This document shows positions 32,801 to 42,715 of a DNA stretch of 64,000 bases, one piece after another. Location: contig JALMQS010000612.1 of assembly GCA_024734495.1 (NCBI GenBank), forward strand, positions 449,979 through 513,978. Direction: 5' to 3'. Every line of letters starts with the position of its first letter. Position 1 is the stretch's first letter. A program made the position numbers and the translations under genes. The DNA comes from Forficula auricularia. Lineage: Eukaryota; Arthropoda; Insecta; Dermaptera; Forficulidae. Below the pieces are notes generated by a model, which saw only the letters and a program-made list of their open reading frames with translations, had not been told where the DNA came from and made no database searches.

Positions 32801-33945
32801 TTTTAGCCGACTTCAAAAAAAGGAGGAGATTCGACTGAATTTTTTTCTCGATTTATCCTACCTGATATCTTCGCCAATTGGGAACCAATTTTGATGATTT
32901 TTTCCATTGGGTTTAGTATAGTTTCCGATTAGTCCCGTTTTTTTTTCATTAGTATTGGACCTTTTTTGTTATGTTTGTTCAGGCACAACTTCTTTGTTTA
33001 TGAACCGATTTTAATGATTCTTTCTGCGTTTGGATCAGTATAGCTCCAAAATAGTCAAGATACCTATATTATTTATTTTGTTGTATGTTCAGCGAGAACT
33101 TTTTGCCATGTGGACCGATTTCGATGATTCTTTTTTGGGAAAGGAGGTACCTTAGCGGTGGTACCATATTAATTTGGTCAATTCTGAAGATATGATCAAT
33201 GACGAAATAACGTAAATTCCATCTGTAGAATATATAATAAATAAAAATAATTTATATAAAAAACAATCTTAAAAGGTTCATTTAAACCCGCAGACGTTTC
33301 GAGAAAATTTCTGTATTTATTAATTGAATTTTATTATCATTTTCTGATTCATTTCGCCTGAGGCTTTCTCTTACGAGATTCATGCAACGTATTATCTTAA
33401 GTCACTATTAATAACATCACTAAAAAAGAGATAAATAAAAATAATTTCTATAAAAAACAAAAAATAAACCGACTTCATAACTTAAATCCAACAAATAAAA
33501 TAATAATAACTTAAAAATAAAAAAATGCACTAGAAGGTATAAAATAATAACTATCTTATTTAGTTACAACTAAACGACGAAATATTAACATGAAATTACT
33601 TTTTGAAGTCGGTGCCAAACAAACTATACATTTGATCGAATCCGCAACGTACTGAGTAGGATCTTACTGAGTACGACTCGCTTATATAGTATTGTTTGGC
33701 ACCGACTTCAAAAAGTAATTTCATGTTAATATTTGGTCGTTTAGTTGTAACTAAATTAGATAATTATTTTATAACTTTTAGTGCATTTTATTTGATTTTT
33801 GAGTTTATTATTATTTTATTTGTTGGATTTAATTTTTTGGAAGTCGGTTTTATTTTTTTTTTTATATTTCCTTTAACCTTTTCCGGAAACGGTACAATAT
33901 CCTTAATATTTGATTTATATATATTGAATTGAGGGAGAAATCCGT
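32801..33945 (+). mobile_element. Foldback family F, copy 3 (left arm, centre, partial right arm)
   Basis: Left arm from GCCGACTTCAAAAAAAGGAG. The inner inverted repeat is TGAAATTACTTTTTGAAGTC at 33,591 against GACTTCAAAAAGTAATTTCA at 33,704. The centre is about 80 bp. The right arm ends early. A shorter internal pair around GTTGTAACTAAA and TTTAGTTACAAC flanks the centre. Confidence 0.65.
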
Positions 33946-34234
33946 GAAAGTAAAAAATTTATATTTATTGACATTTTTAATAGAAAAAACAACAAACAAA
34001 CATTTATTATTGAAATCCTATTCTATTGTTAATTAAATAACAGATAAAAATAATTAAAATTTCAAATTTCTAATTATTATTTAATTAAACAAATTATTGA
34101 CATTGTTAAAGGTGCACGGTCAGTATGTGAGCCCCCGAATTGCATTCACTGTACTTATTAATAGTTTTAAATACATATTTTGATTTTTTTGCAACGAAAT
34201 TTTCTCTGGAGAGAGATGGACTGGTAGAAATTTT
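33946..34234. other. Unassigned AT-rich sequence
   Basis: No feature recognised. Confidence 0.5.
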
Positions 34235-34713
34235 AATTGAAAGTAATGGAAGGCAGCCCAGAGGTAGTGAGGAAAGAAAAATTAACACATATAAAATAAG
34301 GTGTAATTTATTGGAATCCTTCTCCTTTCCTTTCAAACCGACGTTTCGGAGGATTTTTCCTCCTTCTTCAGGGTTTTCAAAGGGTCAATGAATGAAACAA
34401 ATAAAATGTTTCCTTCTTTCCACAGTAGTGTTCAAAAACTTTCTTCATTTTTAACAAAAGGCATAGAAAAACAATTTGTTTTTCTATGCCTTTTGTTAAA
34501 AATGAGGAAAGTTTTTGAACACTACTGTGGAGAGAAGAAGGAAACATTTTATTTGTTTCATTCATTGACCCTTTGAAATGAAGGAGGGAAAATCCTCCGA
34601 AACGTCGGTTTGAAAGGAAAGGAGGAAGGATTCCAATAAATTACACCTTATTTTATATGTGTTAATTTTTTCTTTCCTCACTACCTCTGGGCTGCCTTCC
34701 ATTACTTTCAATT
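34235..34713. mobile_element. Foldback element with hammerhead-like arms (~480 bp)
   Basis: A near-perfect palindrome from TTGAAAGTAATGGAAGGCAG to its reverse complement at 34,713, with the axis at about 34,473 (ATAGAAAAACAA against TTGTTTTTCTAT). The 62-codon frames read from each strand are mirror images of the arms and not genes. A hammerhead-like motif lies in each arm, intact in the left arm and with a small core deletion in the right. Confidence 0.75.
34329..34384 (-). ncRNA. Hammerhead-like ribozyme motif in the foldback's left arm
   Basis: On the minus strand: core CTGAAGA (34,365-34,371), extra A (34,364), helix II GGAGGA/TCCTCC (34,358-34,363 with 34,348-34,353, A-rich 4-base loop), GAAACGTC (34,340-34,347). 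Helix I has two 5-bp segments, AAACC/GGTTT and CCTTT/AAAGG, separated by a small internal loop, as natural hammerheads often have. Sequence and loops are unrelated to the motif at 18.5 kb except in the core. Confidence 0.55.
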
Positions 34714-35327
34714 ACATATTTTAATCCTGTTTTTCTGTGGATACAAATCCGAACTCTATTAATAAATCTTTGACCCTTTTAAGGAGGCTGAATTATTTAA
34801 TTCAAATTAAATGCGTGGGTAGCCATTTTACATACATACATATATATATATTATTCAGTGTATTAAATAGTTTGAGACGGATGAATGGCTGTTATAGCGG
34901 ATTCCTTTGCGGGTGTGGTCTGTCGGTCTCTGGCTCAAAGTTGGCTCAATAAATTAACCCAAATCCCTTCTCACTTAGCACATATATATATAGAAGAGCT
35001 CTTTTTCTCTGATCTGAGCTGAGCTGCTGCCCTCGCCGGAAATGACCGCAATTCTCTACGGATTAACTTTTAACCACATTCTTTAAAATCTCTTTACCAA
35101 ATTGATCATTAAAATTCTCTAATACATTTTCAAACAATTTCATTCCTTATCAAAAATCCATCATAATTCACTCGTACGACTGGCTACACATTGAATAATT
35201 TAAAAAGTATTCCAGAGAGAGAGAGAAAGTAGGGAGATTTTTATTATAAAAATATCCGATAAAAATTTCATCTAGATTTTATATGATTATGAGATCAAAG
35301 TTTCGCCATTATACATATTTTTAGGTA
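34714..35327. other. Unassigned sequence
   Basis: A moderately complex segment around 34,860-35,050 without a recognisable gene. A 71-codon frame (34,737-34,952) is not supported by any motif. Confidence 0.45.
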
Positions 35328-36119
35328 TCTACTCTTATTAAACGAGCAAAAATTGTATATTTATTTGTTTATATATTTGTTTGTATATTTGTATCTTGGT
35401 TCTATTTTGAAAACGACTCTACCGATTTTGATGAAATTCACGAGTTAGGGGGTTTTTGGGGTGACAATTCGATCTGTCACGGTCTCATCTTCGAGAAAAA
35501 TTGTTTTTGATGGGTTTTTTTCGTAATCAAATTAATTATTCTCAGGTAGACAAATCCCATTCTTAGGGTTTTAAAAAAAGGTTTCCCTTTTCCTTTTGTG
35601 CTCAGGCAGACAATGGGTCGGGTAAATCCTTTATTCTCAAAGGCCTTGAAGAAGTATTGTGATTGTGGTTTAAAAGCTATATTTTGTTCAACCTAAACGT
35701 TAGAAATATTAATAAACGTTTTATAATTGTTTTTATAAAGAATTTTATTTATTTAATAGAATAAAAAATAATCAAGAATTTATTTAAAAATATATTTCGC
35801 AAAGTAAGTCCAATTTTCTGAAAAACAACACATTTTGATAGGTTTTATTTATTAACAATTGGATGAATAAAAATGAATCATATGGTTGAATCAAAACAGG
35901 TGCAGGAGGTGGGGTGCAGTGGTGGGGGATCCGGGGGTAGGGCGAGGTTTCGGGGTGTGGGGGGGGGGTACAGTGGGCGAATACTATATATATTTGTATT
36001 TTTTTAATTTGAAAACGGCTCTCAAATAAAAATCAGAATTTTAAATTAAAAATAATATTAAAATAAAGGTTTTACCTGAAGGAAGAAGTTACCGAGCATC
36101 GCTCGGTGCCTCCAGGTAC
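35328..36119 (+). mobile_element. Complete non-autonomous Helitron-like element (family H2)
   Basis: The 5' end TCTACTCTTATTAAACGAGC follows an A. The 3' end is the hairpin ACCGAGC-ATC-GCTCGGT (36,091-36,107) followed by GCCTCCAGGTAC and a host T. Insertion between A and T without duplication, a terminal hairpin about 12 bases from the end, and no terminal inverted repeat are Helitron features. The last four bases are GTAC instead of the usual CTRR, so I call it Helitron-like. The G-rich interior at 35,900-35,980 is shared with other Helitron copies. It has no RepHel gene. Confidence 0.6.
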
Positions 36120-36230
36120 TTTTATTATTAAAAGGCGTTAAATTTTAATTATCTATTACATATTTGTAAGACATTTAACTTCATAAAAAAACAAATATCT
36201 ATGATATATACTATTGTAGTATACTAGCTG
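36120..36230. other. Short AT-rich spacer between two Helitron ends
   Basis: Nothing recognisable. Confidence 0.5.
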
Positions 36231-36252
36231 CGAAGCCCGCCTTAGAACCATT
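36231..36252 (-). mobile_element. Helitron family H1 3' tip
   Basis: The reverse complement reads GGCGGGCTTCGCAGCTAG followed by T: half of the terminal hairpin plus CTAG. Only about 20 bp remain before family A sequence begins. Confidence 0.5.
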
Positions 36253-37140
36253 TTTTCATACGACATCAAATAAACAAAATACATGAATTAATTAGATCTC
36301 AAAAAATTCTTAATAATTATTTTTAACAATTATTAAACTTAATTATCAAATAATAATGATTAAAAAAATAATTATTAAATAAATAATTATTAAATCGAAA
36401 AGTCACAACAATGAAAATAAGTGTTTATAATGATCTGAAAACTTCATTATACACAGATTTAAGAGATTATTTTCTACTTATTAGTACAACTTAAAATTCT
36501 TGAGCTTAAAAAAGTTTAATTCTCGTGTCAATCCAGTAGATAGTTATATTGTATTACTATAATAAAAATGGAGCATTTTTTATTGAAGGCAGAAAAGTTT
36601 ATTTCTCGATTCAATCCAGTAGATAATTATATTGTATTATCATAATAAAAATGGAGCATTTTTGTTGAAGACAGAATTGAAATGGTCTCAATTTATGGTG
36701 AATATGGAAGAAGTCTTATGGAGCTGCCATTGAATTGGATGCCGAGCGTTTTCCTGATAAGAATACACCCTCCCAAGCTTCATTTCATCTTATTATAAAT
36801 CTGTTAAAAAACAAAATAAAAAAACAGGGAATGTAAAGGGCAACGAAGAAACTGGAACAGGTCAAAATAAGGAAATTTGAACTGGAATTTATCCAGAAGA
36901 CTTGCAATAACCCTTTTGAAATGTCACAGATCAGTGTCGAAAAATTATTAAATTATTTTTTTAATAATTAAATGTTTGATCATTATTATTTGATAAAAAA
37001 ATTGAATGATTGTCAAAAATTATTATTATATATTTTTTTTTTTTTTTTTTTTTTTGAGATCTATTTGATTCATATATTTTGTTTATTTGATGTCGTATAA
37101 AAAATTGTTCTAATAAAAGTTGTTCCGTTGTTTTTTATTA
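36253..37140 (+). mobile_element. Family A mariner-like element, copy 4, with both long arms
   Basis: The left arm (36,253-36,560) is the reverse complement of the right arm (36,960-37,140), with CATACGACATCAAATAAACA against TTTATTTGATGTCGTATAA. The transposase remnant sits between them. The outermost TIRs are missing on both sides. This copy shows the family's layout best: long inverted arms around a short HTH-coding core. Confidence 0.6.
36640..36960 (+). pseudogene. DUF4817-type transposase HTH remnant
   Basis: Reading with one shift: EMVSIYGEYGRS, then IELDAERFPDKNTPSQASFH, a KKQG stretch, and IRKFELEFIQKTCN. This is the best-preserved N-terminal domain of the family in the window; consensus positions are E-M-x(n)-Y-x-E and ERFPDxxxPSxxSF. 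The frame changes once near 36,730 and ends in stops near 36,960. The catalytic domain is absent. Confidence 0.6.
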
Positions 37141-37154
37141 AACGAGCAATTTCT

Positions 37155-37207
<53 letters not shown>

Positions 37208-37350
37208 TGAATATATTATTTTTATTTCTATTTTCTACGTTGTCAGTTGGATTTTCAAAATTGTATATATATATATATCCTGAATATATTATTTTTATTT
37301 CTATTTTCTACGTTGTCAGTTGGATTTTCAAAATTTCTCCCAACAATTAA
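37141..37350. repeat. (TA)n microsatellite and a ~70-bp tandem duplication
   Basis: A TA run at about 37,156-37,205 is followed by CCTGAATATATTATTTTTAT and GTTGTCAGTTGGATTTTCAA, then TA again and the same about 70 bp a second time. The 76-codon frame through it is repetitive and not a gene. Confidence 0.8.
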
Positions 37351-37360
37351 TTAATAAAAG

Positions 37361-37529
37361 AGGGGGGTCGGGTAGGCTAGGCGGTAGCATGTCAGCCAGC
37401 TAACCAAGAGGACCCGAGTTCGAATCCGACTCGAGGCATCCGGCTAAAATCTGACCCCCGAGGTAGAGACAAATTTAAATAAAATAATTAGTATCGTAAA
37501 TGGCTTATGGCTAGAAAGGCCGAAAAGAC

Positions 37530-37553
<24 letters not shown>
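37361..37553 (+). mobile_element. tRNA-derived SINE (family S), copy 3
   Basis: The most complete copy: tRNA-like head with A and B boxes (GAGTTCGAATCC), then CTCGAGGCATCCGG, TAGAGACAAATTTAAATAAA, GTATCGTAAATGGCTTATGG, and poly(A). It is flanked by TTAATAAAAG at 37,351-37,360 and 37,554-37,563. Very similar to copy 1, which implies recent activity. Confidence 0.9.
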
Positions 37554-37561
<8 letters not shown>

Positions 37562-37563
37562 AG

Positions 37564-38354
37564 AATCTTGATTGTTCATTGGAATAGACTCAACGCTTTC
37601 ATGATCACTATAAAAGAAAAAATAAAGTATTATGGATATACTTATGCGTTGAAATTTTTGAGTGTAAAAAATATAATATACTTAAATAAACTTTTCTTTA
37701 TATATCTCTTTGTAGAATAATATGTTAATATTAGCATATATTAAAAAAAAAATCTACTTTAATGGAGAGTCCTTTAGAGATATTCTAGGGGTATTTTTTT
37801 TTTCGTCTCTAGTTGAATCTTTTTGTGAAAGACCAAGAGGAAGAGAGAAAGTAATTTGTCCTGTGACACCCCGAGGGGCGGGGGGGGGGGGGGGGGGGGG
37901 GTCGTTTGGTCTCTAAAGTCCCAAAGGATTGGCGGCCGTTGGTTGGGTTGGTTCGGCCTCTCTCTCTCTTATTATGTCCGGGTCTGACGAAGACTCTTTA
38001 GAGCAAGAGGGTTGGTTTAGGGGGGCTGGGATCCGATGTCGAATGTTCTTCAATCATCGCCATCATTAAACCAACCAACCCAACCAACCACTCCCACGTG
38101 ACATTCCAGCAGTAGCAAAGTAACAAGTGAAACAGAGATAGAGAATGGATATATAAGAGAAACGTAGAATAAAATACAAATAACAGACAGAGAATAACAA
38201 AAAACAAAATAATAATCCAATACAAAAATAAAGTTTAATAATTTATTTATTTATTAGACTGATTTAATCTTTAATTGAATATTATAACTTGTGCTTGAAT
38301 TGTTTAAAAAATGGACATAATGTAAAATTTGTCAATGAAATTTTTTACACTTAA
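37564..38354. other. Unassigned, with a long G run and an inverted repeat
   Basis: A G run of about 20 at 37,880-37,901. GTTGGTTGGGTTGGTTC near 37,935 is the approximate reverse complement of AACCAACCAACCCAACC near 38,068. The minus frame at 37,998-38,225 is hydrophobic but unsupported. Confidence 0.45.
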
Positions 38355-38358
38355 CAAA

Positions 38359-39210
38359 AGCTGACATGTTTTGATGTGGCCATCCACTTGACTTTACCAT
38401 ACAACCTGGCCACTCACTTACATTAATATTTAATAAAATTATTTATAATCATGTAGGGGAGGTGGGTTAGTTTGTGCATTTTTAGACTTCTGGGGGCACA
38501 ATGATTATGTATACAAAATTTGGTTGAGTTTGGTAAATGGCCAAGATTTTCGTTTTTTGACCCCTCCCCCCCCATTTTGGACTGTTAGTTTTTGCATTTT
38601 TAGACTTCTGAGGACCCACTGATTATGTATACAAAATTTGGTTGAGTTTGGTAAATGGCAAAGATTTTCATTTTTTGACCCTCCACACACCCCCACCCCC
38701 CATTCGGGCGGTTAGTTTTTACATTTTTAGACTTCTCTGAGTCCACTGATTATGTATACAAAATTTGGTTGAGTTTGCTCAAACGACCTAGATTTTTAAT
38801 TTTTAACCCCCCTCCCTCCAACCCCCTTAATTTTTGGTCGATATGCATCAAAATCTAATCAGCTCTTAATCTTAATGGACCAAAACTACCTGTGTAATTT
38901 GGTTTTGATATTCAAACTAGTTTTTGAGCTAGCTCGTCGGCAAAAATTTGATAACGCACAGACTAACTAACAGACAACCAGACAGACTAACAGACATTTT
39001 GACAAAACAATTATTATCTCGAAAAATATAATTTTTTCGTATGTACACTTATTAGAGATTTTTTTGTAGAGCGAAATGCCATGGTTTTGCTCAATTTTTT
39101 TAATCGAAATAGTTTAAGCCGTTTTTGAGATATTTCAAAAAAAGAATGAAAAAAAAAGACTTTTTTCATGGACGTTTACAATACTTGACCATACCCTGTA
39201 TGGTAAAGTA
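38359..39210 (+). mobile_element. Family K repeat element, copy 2
   Basis: Same ends as copy 1: AGCTGACATGTTTTGATGTG on the left, ACCATACCCTGTATGGTAAA on the right. It contains a three-fold tandem repeat (separate entry) where copy 1 has a single unit, followed by the shared ACAGACTAACAGACATTTTG segment. Confidence 0.6.
38455..38830 (+). repeat. Three tandem copies of a ~120-bp unit
   Basis: Each unit reads TTAGTTTTTGCATTTTTAGA, then TGATTATGTATACAAAATTT, GGTTGAGTTTGGTAAATGG and a C-rich end. Starts are near 38,466, 38,586 and 38,712. Single units occur inside other element families at 22.1, 24.5, 46.5 and 59.0 kb. Confidence 0.75.
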
Positions 39211-39215
39211 ATAAC

Positions 39216-40186
39216 TTTATAAAAAATAAAAATAAAAGCGACTTCAAAAAAATTAAATGCAACAAAGTCAAAAAATCCATTAAATTGCACTAAAAGGTAT
39301 AAAATAATTATCTTATTTAGTTACAACTAAACGACCAAATATTAACATGAAATCACTTTTTGAAGTCGGTGCTAAACATATACATTTTATGAGTCGAACT
39401 CGAAGGATCTTATTAAGGAGGTACTTTTGGCGGGTACGGTCGCTTATATAGTTTGTTTAGCACCGACTTCAAAAATAGATTTCATGTTAATATTTGGTCG
39501 TTTAGTTGTAGCTAAATAAGATAATTATTTTATACCTTGTAGTGCATATTATTTTATTTTTAAGTTTTTAATATTTTATTTGTTGCATTTAATTTATTTG
39601 AAGTCGGTTTTATTTTTTTTTTTTATAAAAATTATTTATTTATTTCTCTTTTTAGTGATGTTATTAATAGTGACTTAGTATAATACCTTGCATCCATCTC
39701 GTAAGAGAAAGCGTCGGGCAAATGAATCATCAAATGATAATAAAATTCAAATCATAAATATAGAAATTCTCTCGAAATGTTTGCGGGTTTTAAATGAAAG
39801 TTTTAAGATTTTTTTTTTATAAAAGATTTTATTTATTATAATTTCGATTATTTGCTCATAAGAATTGGAGATTTACGTTATTTCGTCATTGATCATATTA
39901 TTAGAACTTGACTAAATTATCATGGGACCTCCCCTAAGGTACCCCATTTCCAATAAATTTCTCGCTGAACATACATAAAATAAATAAATAAATAGTTAGG
40001 TATCTTGAATATCCTGCAGCTATTCTGATCCAAATGCAGAAAGAATCATCAAACTTGGTTTATAAGCAAAGAAGTGATGCCGAACAACCAATGCAAAAAA
40101 ATCATCAAAATCGGTTCACGATTGGCGAAGATATCAGGTAACATAGACAAAAAAAAATTCAGTCCAATTGAGAACCTCCTCCTTTA
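39216..40186 (+). mobile_element. Foldback family F, copy 4 (inner left arm, centre, full right arm)
   Basis: The centre hairpin is at 39,355-39,490 (TTTTTGAAGTCGGTGCTAAA against TTAGCACCGACTTCAAAAA). The right arm runs to GAACCTCCTCCTTTA at 40,186. The outer left arm is missing; the copy abuts family K. Confidence 0.65.
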
Positions 40187-40735
40187 TTGGTACTACAATA
40201 TTACTACCCCAAGTTTTATCCCAAATCTGTGTTGTGGAAATTTTTCTACGCGACTCAAAATGAGAAAATTTCCCAGTTTTTTCAATTTTTCTTAAATAAC
40301 TCTAAAACGGCTTATCAAGTCAAAAAAATATTCATTAGATAAAGCTCTTTAAAATTGCGCGTAAAATAATAAAAATTTTGCCCCCGGGATCACTTTTCAA
40401 TATCTCTAAAACTCGTACATTTTTCGATTTTTCCCCATTTTGACCATGAAAGAGCACGTTTTCGACAAAGACCATTCTATACATTCTTAAACTATATTAA
40501 ATTTGCTACAATTTAATCAAAGTTTCATCTTAATTGGATAAAAGGTAACATGAGGTTTAACTTTTAAAAAAATTGCAATTTTTATTCAAAAAATCGCAGT
40601 TTTTCCTTCATAAAATGAAAACCACTCTTTTTAGAAACTTGATTCCTATCTCATTCTCTAGGAAATTTTGTTGACTTGAACGTTTATTTGGACCATATTT
40701 TTGTTAAACTTCTTAGATTTATAGATATCGAGCAT
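40187..40735. other. Unassigned sequence, possibly the interior of an old element
   Basis: No motif recognised. The composition is somewhat less extreme than the surroundings. The frames at 40,074 and 40,676 are not supported. Confidence 0.4.
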
Positions 40736-40739
40736 TTTT

Positions 40740-41197
40740 CTTTGGCCTGGTTCAGTTTCGTCGTAGTCTACATTTCCTGTTTTTTACAACATGATAAAAT
40801 GAAGCTTGTGAGGGTGTATTCCTATCAGGAAAACGCTCGGCATTCATTTCAATGGCAGCCCCATGACACTTCTTTCACATTCACCGCATAAATTAAGACC
40901 ATTTTAATTCTGTCTTCAACAAAAAATGCTCCATTTTTATTATGGTAATACAATATAACTATCTACTGGAAGTAAACTTTTTAAACTCAAAAAATTTAAC
41001 GTAATTCAATTAAGTAGAAAAATAATCTCTTAAATCTGACTATAATGAAGTTTTAGGATCATTATAAACACTTATTTTCTTTGTTGTGACTTTTCGATTT
41101 TTAATTATTTATTTAATAATTAATTATTTAATCATTATTGTGTTTTTGAGTTATAAAACTGTCTCAAGATTAAAAAAAACTCACCCGGTATATATGT
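40740..41197 (-). mobile_element. Family A copy 5 with HTH remnant and right TIR
   Basis: On the minus strand the HTH core reads EMNAERFPDRNTPSQASFYH (40,800-40,860 region). The right arm continues to the TIR ATATACCGGGTGAGTTTTTT at 41,197. The middle of the long arm is deleted. It shows the uninterrupted equivalent of the site where the LINE fragment at 661-1,130 inserted. Confidence 0.6.
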
Positions 41198-41769
41198 CAT
41201 TAGAGATTTTTCGGGTTTGAGAGTTTTACTCGACGTTTCGGCTTCCTTTTGGAGCCATTTTCAAGAGAGGGAGTGGGTGGTCTACGTGGTCTTAGCCTCG
41301 TTGTCCAGAGTTCATTTGGGTGGTCTTTTTAGACTGAATTTCTTCACTGGGTGGATTGGGAGGTTTGGGAAGTTTTGGGTATTTTGTAGTTGAGGGTAGA
41401 TTAATTACGTCTTGGCTATCACTGTTTCGAGAACACTGGGCACTATTGTGTGAGGTGGGGCAGTATTCTCGAAACAGTGACAGTGATCATATCGACAGTG
41501 CCCAGTGTTCTCGAAGCAGTGATAGCCATGACGCAAGTAATCTACCGTCAACTACAAAACACCCAAAACCTCCTAAGCCTCCCAATACACCCAGTCTTCT
41601 GAATGAAGAAATTCACTCTGAAGAGACCACCCAAATGAACCCTGGACAACGAGGCTAAGACCACGTAGACCACCCGCTCCTTCTCTTGAAAATGGCTCCA
41701 AAAGGAGAGCCGAAACGTCGAGAAAAACTCTCAAACCCACGCGGAGAAACCCGAAAAATCTCTAATGAC
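41198..41769. mobile_element. Foldback element with hammerhead-like arms (~570 bp)
   Basis: A palindrome from GTCATTAGAGATTTTTCGGG to its reverse complement at 41,769, with about 85 per cent pairing by eye and the axis near 41,480. It is GC-richer than its surroundings. A 100-codon frame at 41,356-41,658 crosses the axis (serine, proline and glutamate rich), but its two halves are mirror images, so it is probably not a gene. The element begins where the family A TIR ends. Confidence 0.7.
41681..41724 (+). ncRNA. Degenerate hammerhead-like motif in the foldback's right arm
   Basis: TTGAAAA takes the place of CTGANGA (U for C3, A for G8), then one extra T, helix II GGCTC/GAGCC (41,694-41,698 with 41,707-41,711) and GAAACGTC (41,712-41,719). 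Helix I is TTCTC/GAGAA (41,681-41,685 with 41,720-41,724). The left arm has the mirrored motif with GAAACGTC at 41,236-41,243. Two core substitutions would be expected to abolish cleavage. Confidence 0.4.
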
Positions 41770-42715
41770 ATAGAACCCATCCGCGGAAACCTCAATGAAC
41801 ATATATATATATCCCAAATATATTATTTTTATATTCTCCAATGCCTGTTAGATTCCATAATAATTATTTTTTCTCTTTGTTTCAGGTAAGCATCAACAAT
41901 CAAATTTATTCTCACAAACTTATCTGCTCTCTTATGGTAAGAAAAATATATATTTTTTTTAATTATTCGTCTAGTATCTGTTTTAAATTTTTATAAAACA
42001 AAATGTGTTCTTGACATGTTTAACCTTTTTGATATTATCAGTAGTAGTAGTAATAATTGAAGTAGTAGTTTTTTCTTTGTCTAGCTAGCTTCTCTCGAGT
42101 TCAACGCAGCTCAGCAAAATCCACACGGCTATATATTCTCCGGATATTAGCGCACATAAAACATTTCTATTTTCAGACAAGTTAAATATAAAGCTGCTAT
42201 ATAAATATAGATTTTTTTCTTCTTCATTTTATTGGAAAAAGGATATATATGTATCTTTATATATAAAAAAAGACCTGAAGAAGACAAGTTATTGAATGGT
42301 GCTGGATTTAGAGATGAGAACATTTACGTTATAGGCGTGTAGTTGACAAATGAGGGGGTGGACAATGGTAAAAAAAAGATTTAAGAAGGAAAATAAGAAA
42401 TGAGATGGAAGTAAGTAAGTTGACAAAATGAATTCGATGACATTTAGGTACAAAAAAAGAAACAATTCCTTTTAGTAAAATTCTAGAAACAATTTATTTT
42501 TATATACCTACACTTATTTATTTATTTTCAATACATAAATCGAATTTCCATTAATCCATCAAGCGTTTTATTACATCAAATTCATTAAATATATCCAAGA
42601 TTCTGTTATTAATTAATCTTTAAGTGATTTGTTGGAATCCATTAGGGGCGAATAATATATGAGAATAATAAAACAAATAAAAATAAAATATTATGGATAT
42701 ATATAACATATATAG
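41770..42715. other. Unassigned AT-rich sequence
   Basis: A copy of the ATATATCCCAAATATATTAT motif lies at 41,800-41,830, followed by TTTCAGGTAAGC at 41,880. A reversed copy is at 42,680-42,705. No gene recognised. Confidence 0.5.

Noticed and set aside
33290..33330. Hammerhead-like GAAACGTC in foldback family F
   Set aside because: GAAACGTC is preceded by a weak AGAAA/TTTCT stem but by no CTGANGA, and the copies at 39.8 and 63.1 kb do not preserve it.
34388..34576. 62-codon frames on both strands
   Set aside because: They are the same arm sequence read from each side of a palindrome.
37141..37350. 76-codon YIYIYI frame
   Set aside because: Translation of a TA microsatellite and its tandem duplicate.
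37998..38225. Hydrophobic 75-codon minus frame, possible membrane peptide
   Set aside because: AT-rich DNA readily yields F/L/I/Y-rich frames. No start context, homologue or neighbour supports it.
41356..41658. 100-codon frame across a foldback axis
   Set aside because: The two halves are mirror images of the palindrome arms; no domain recognised.
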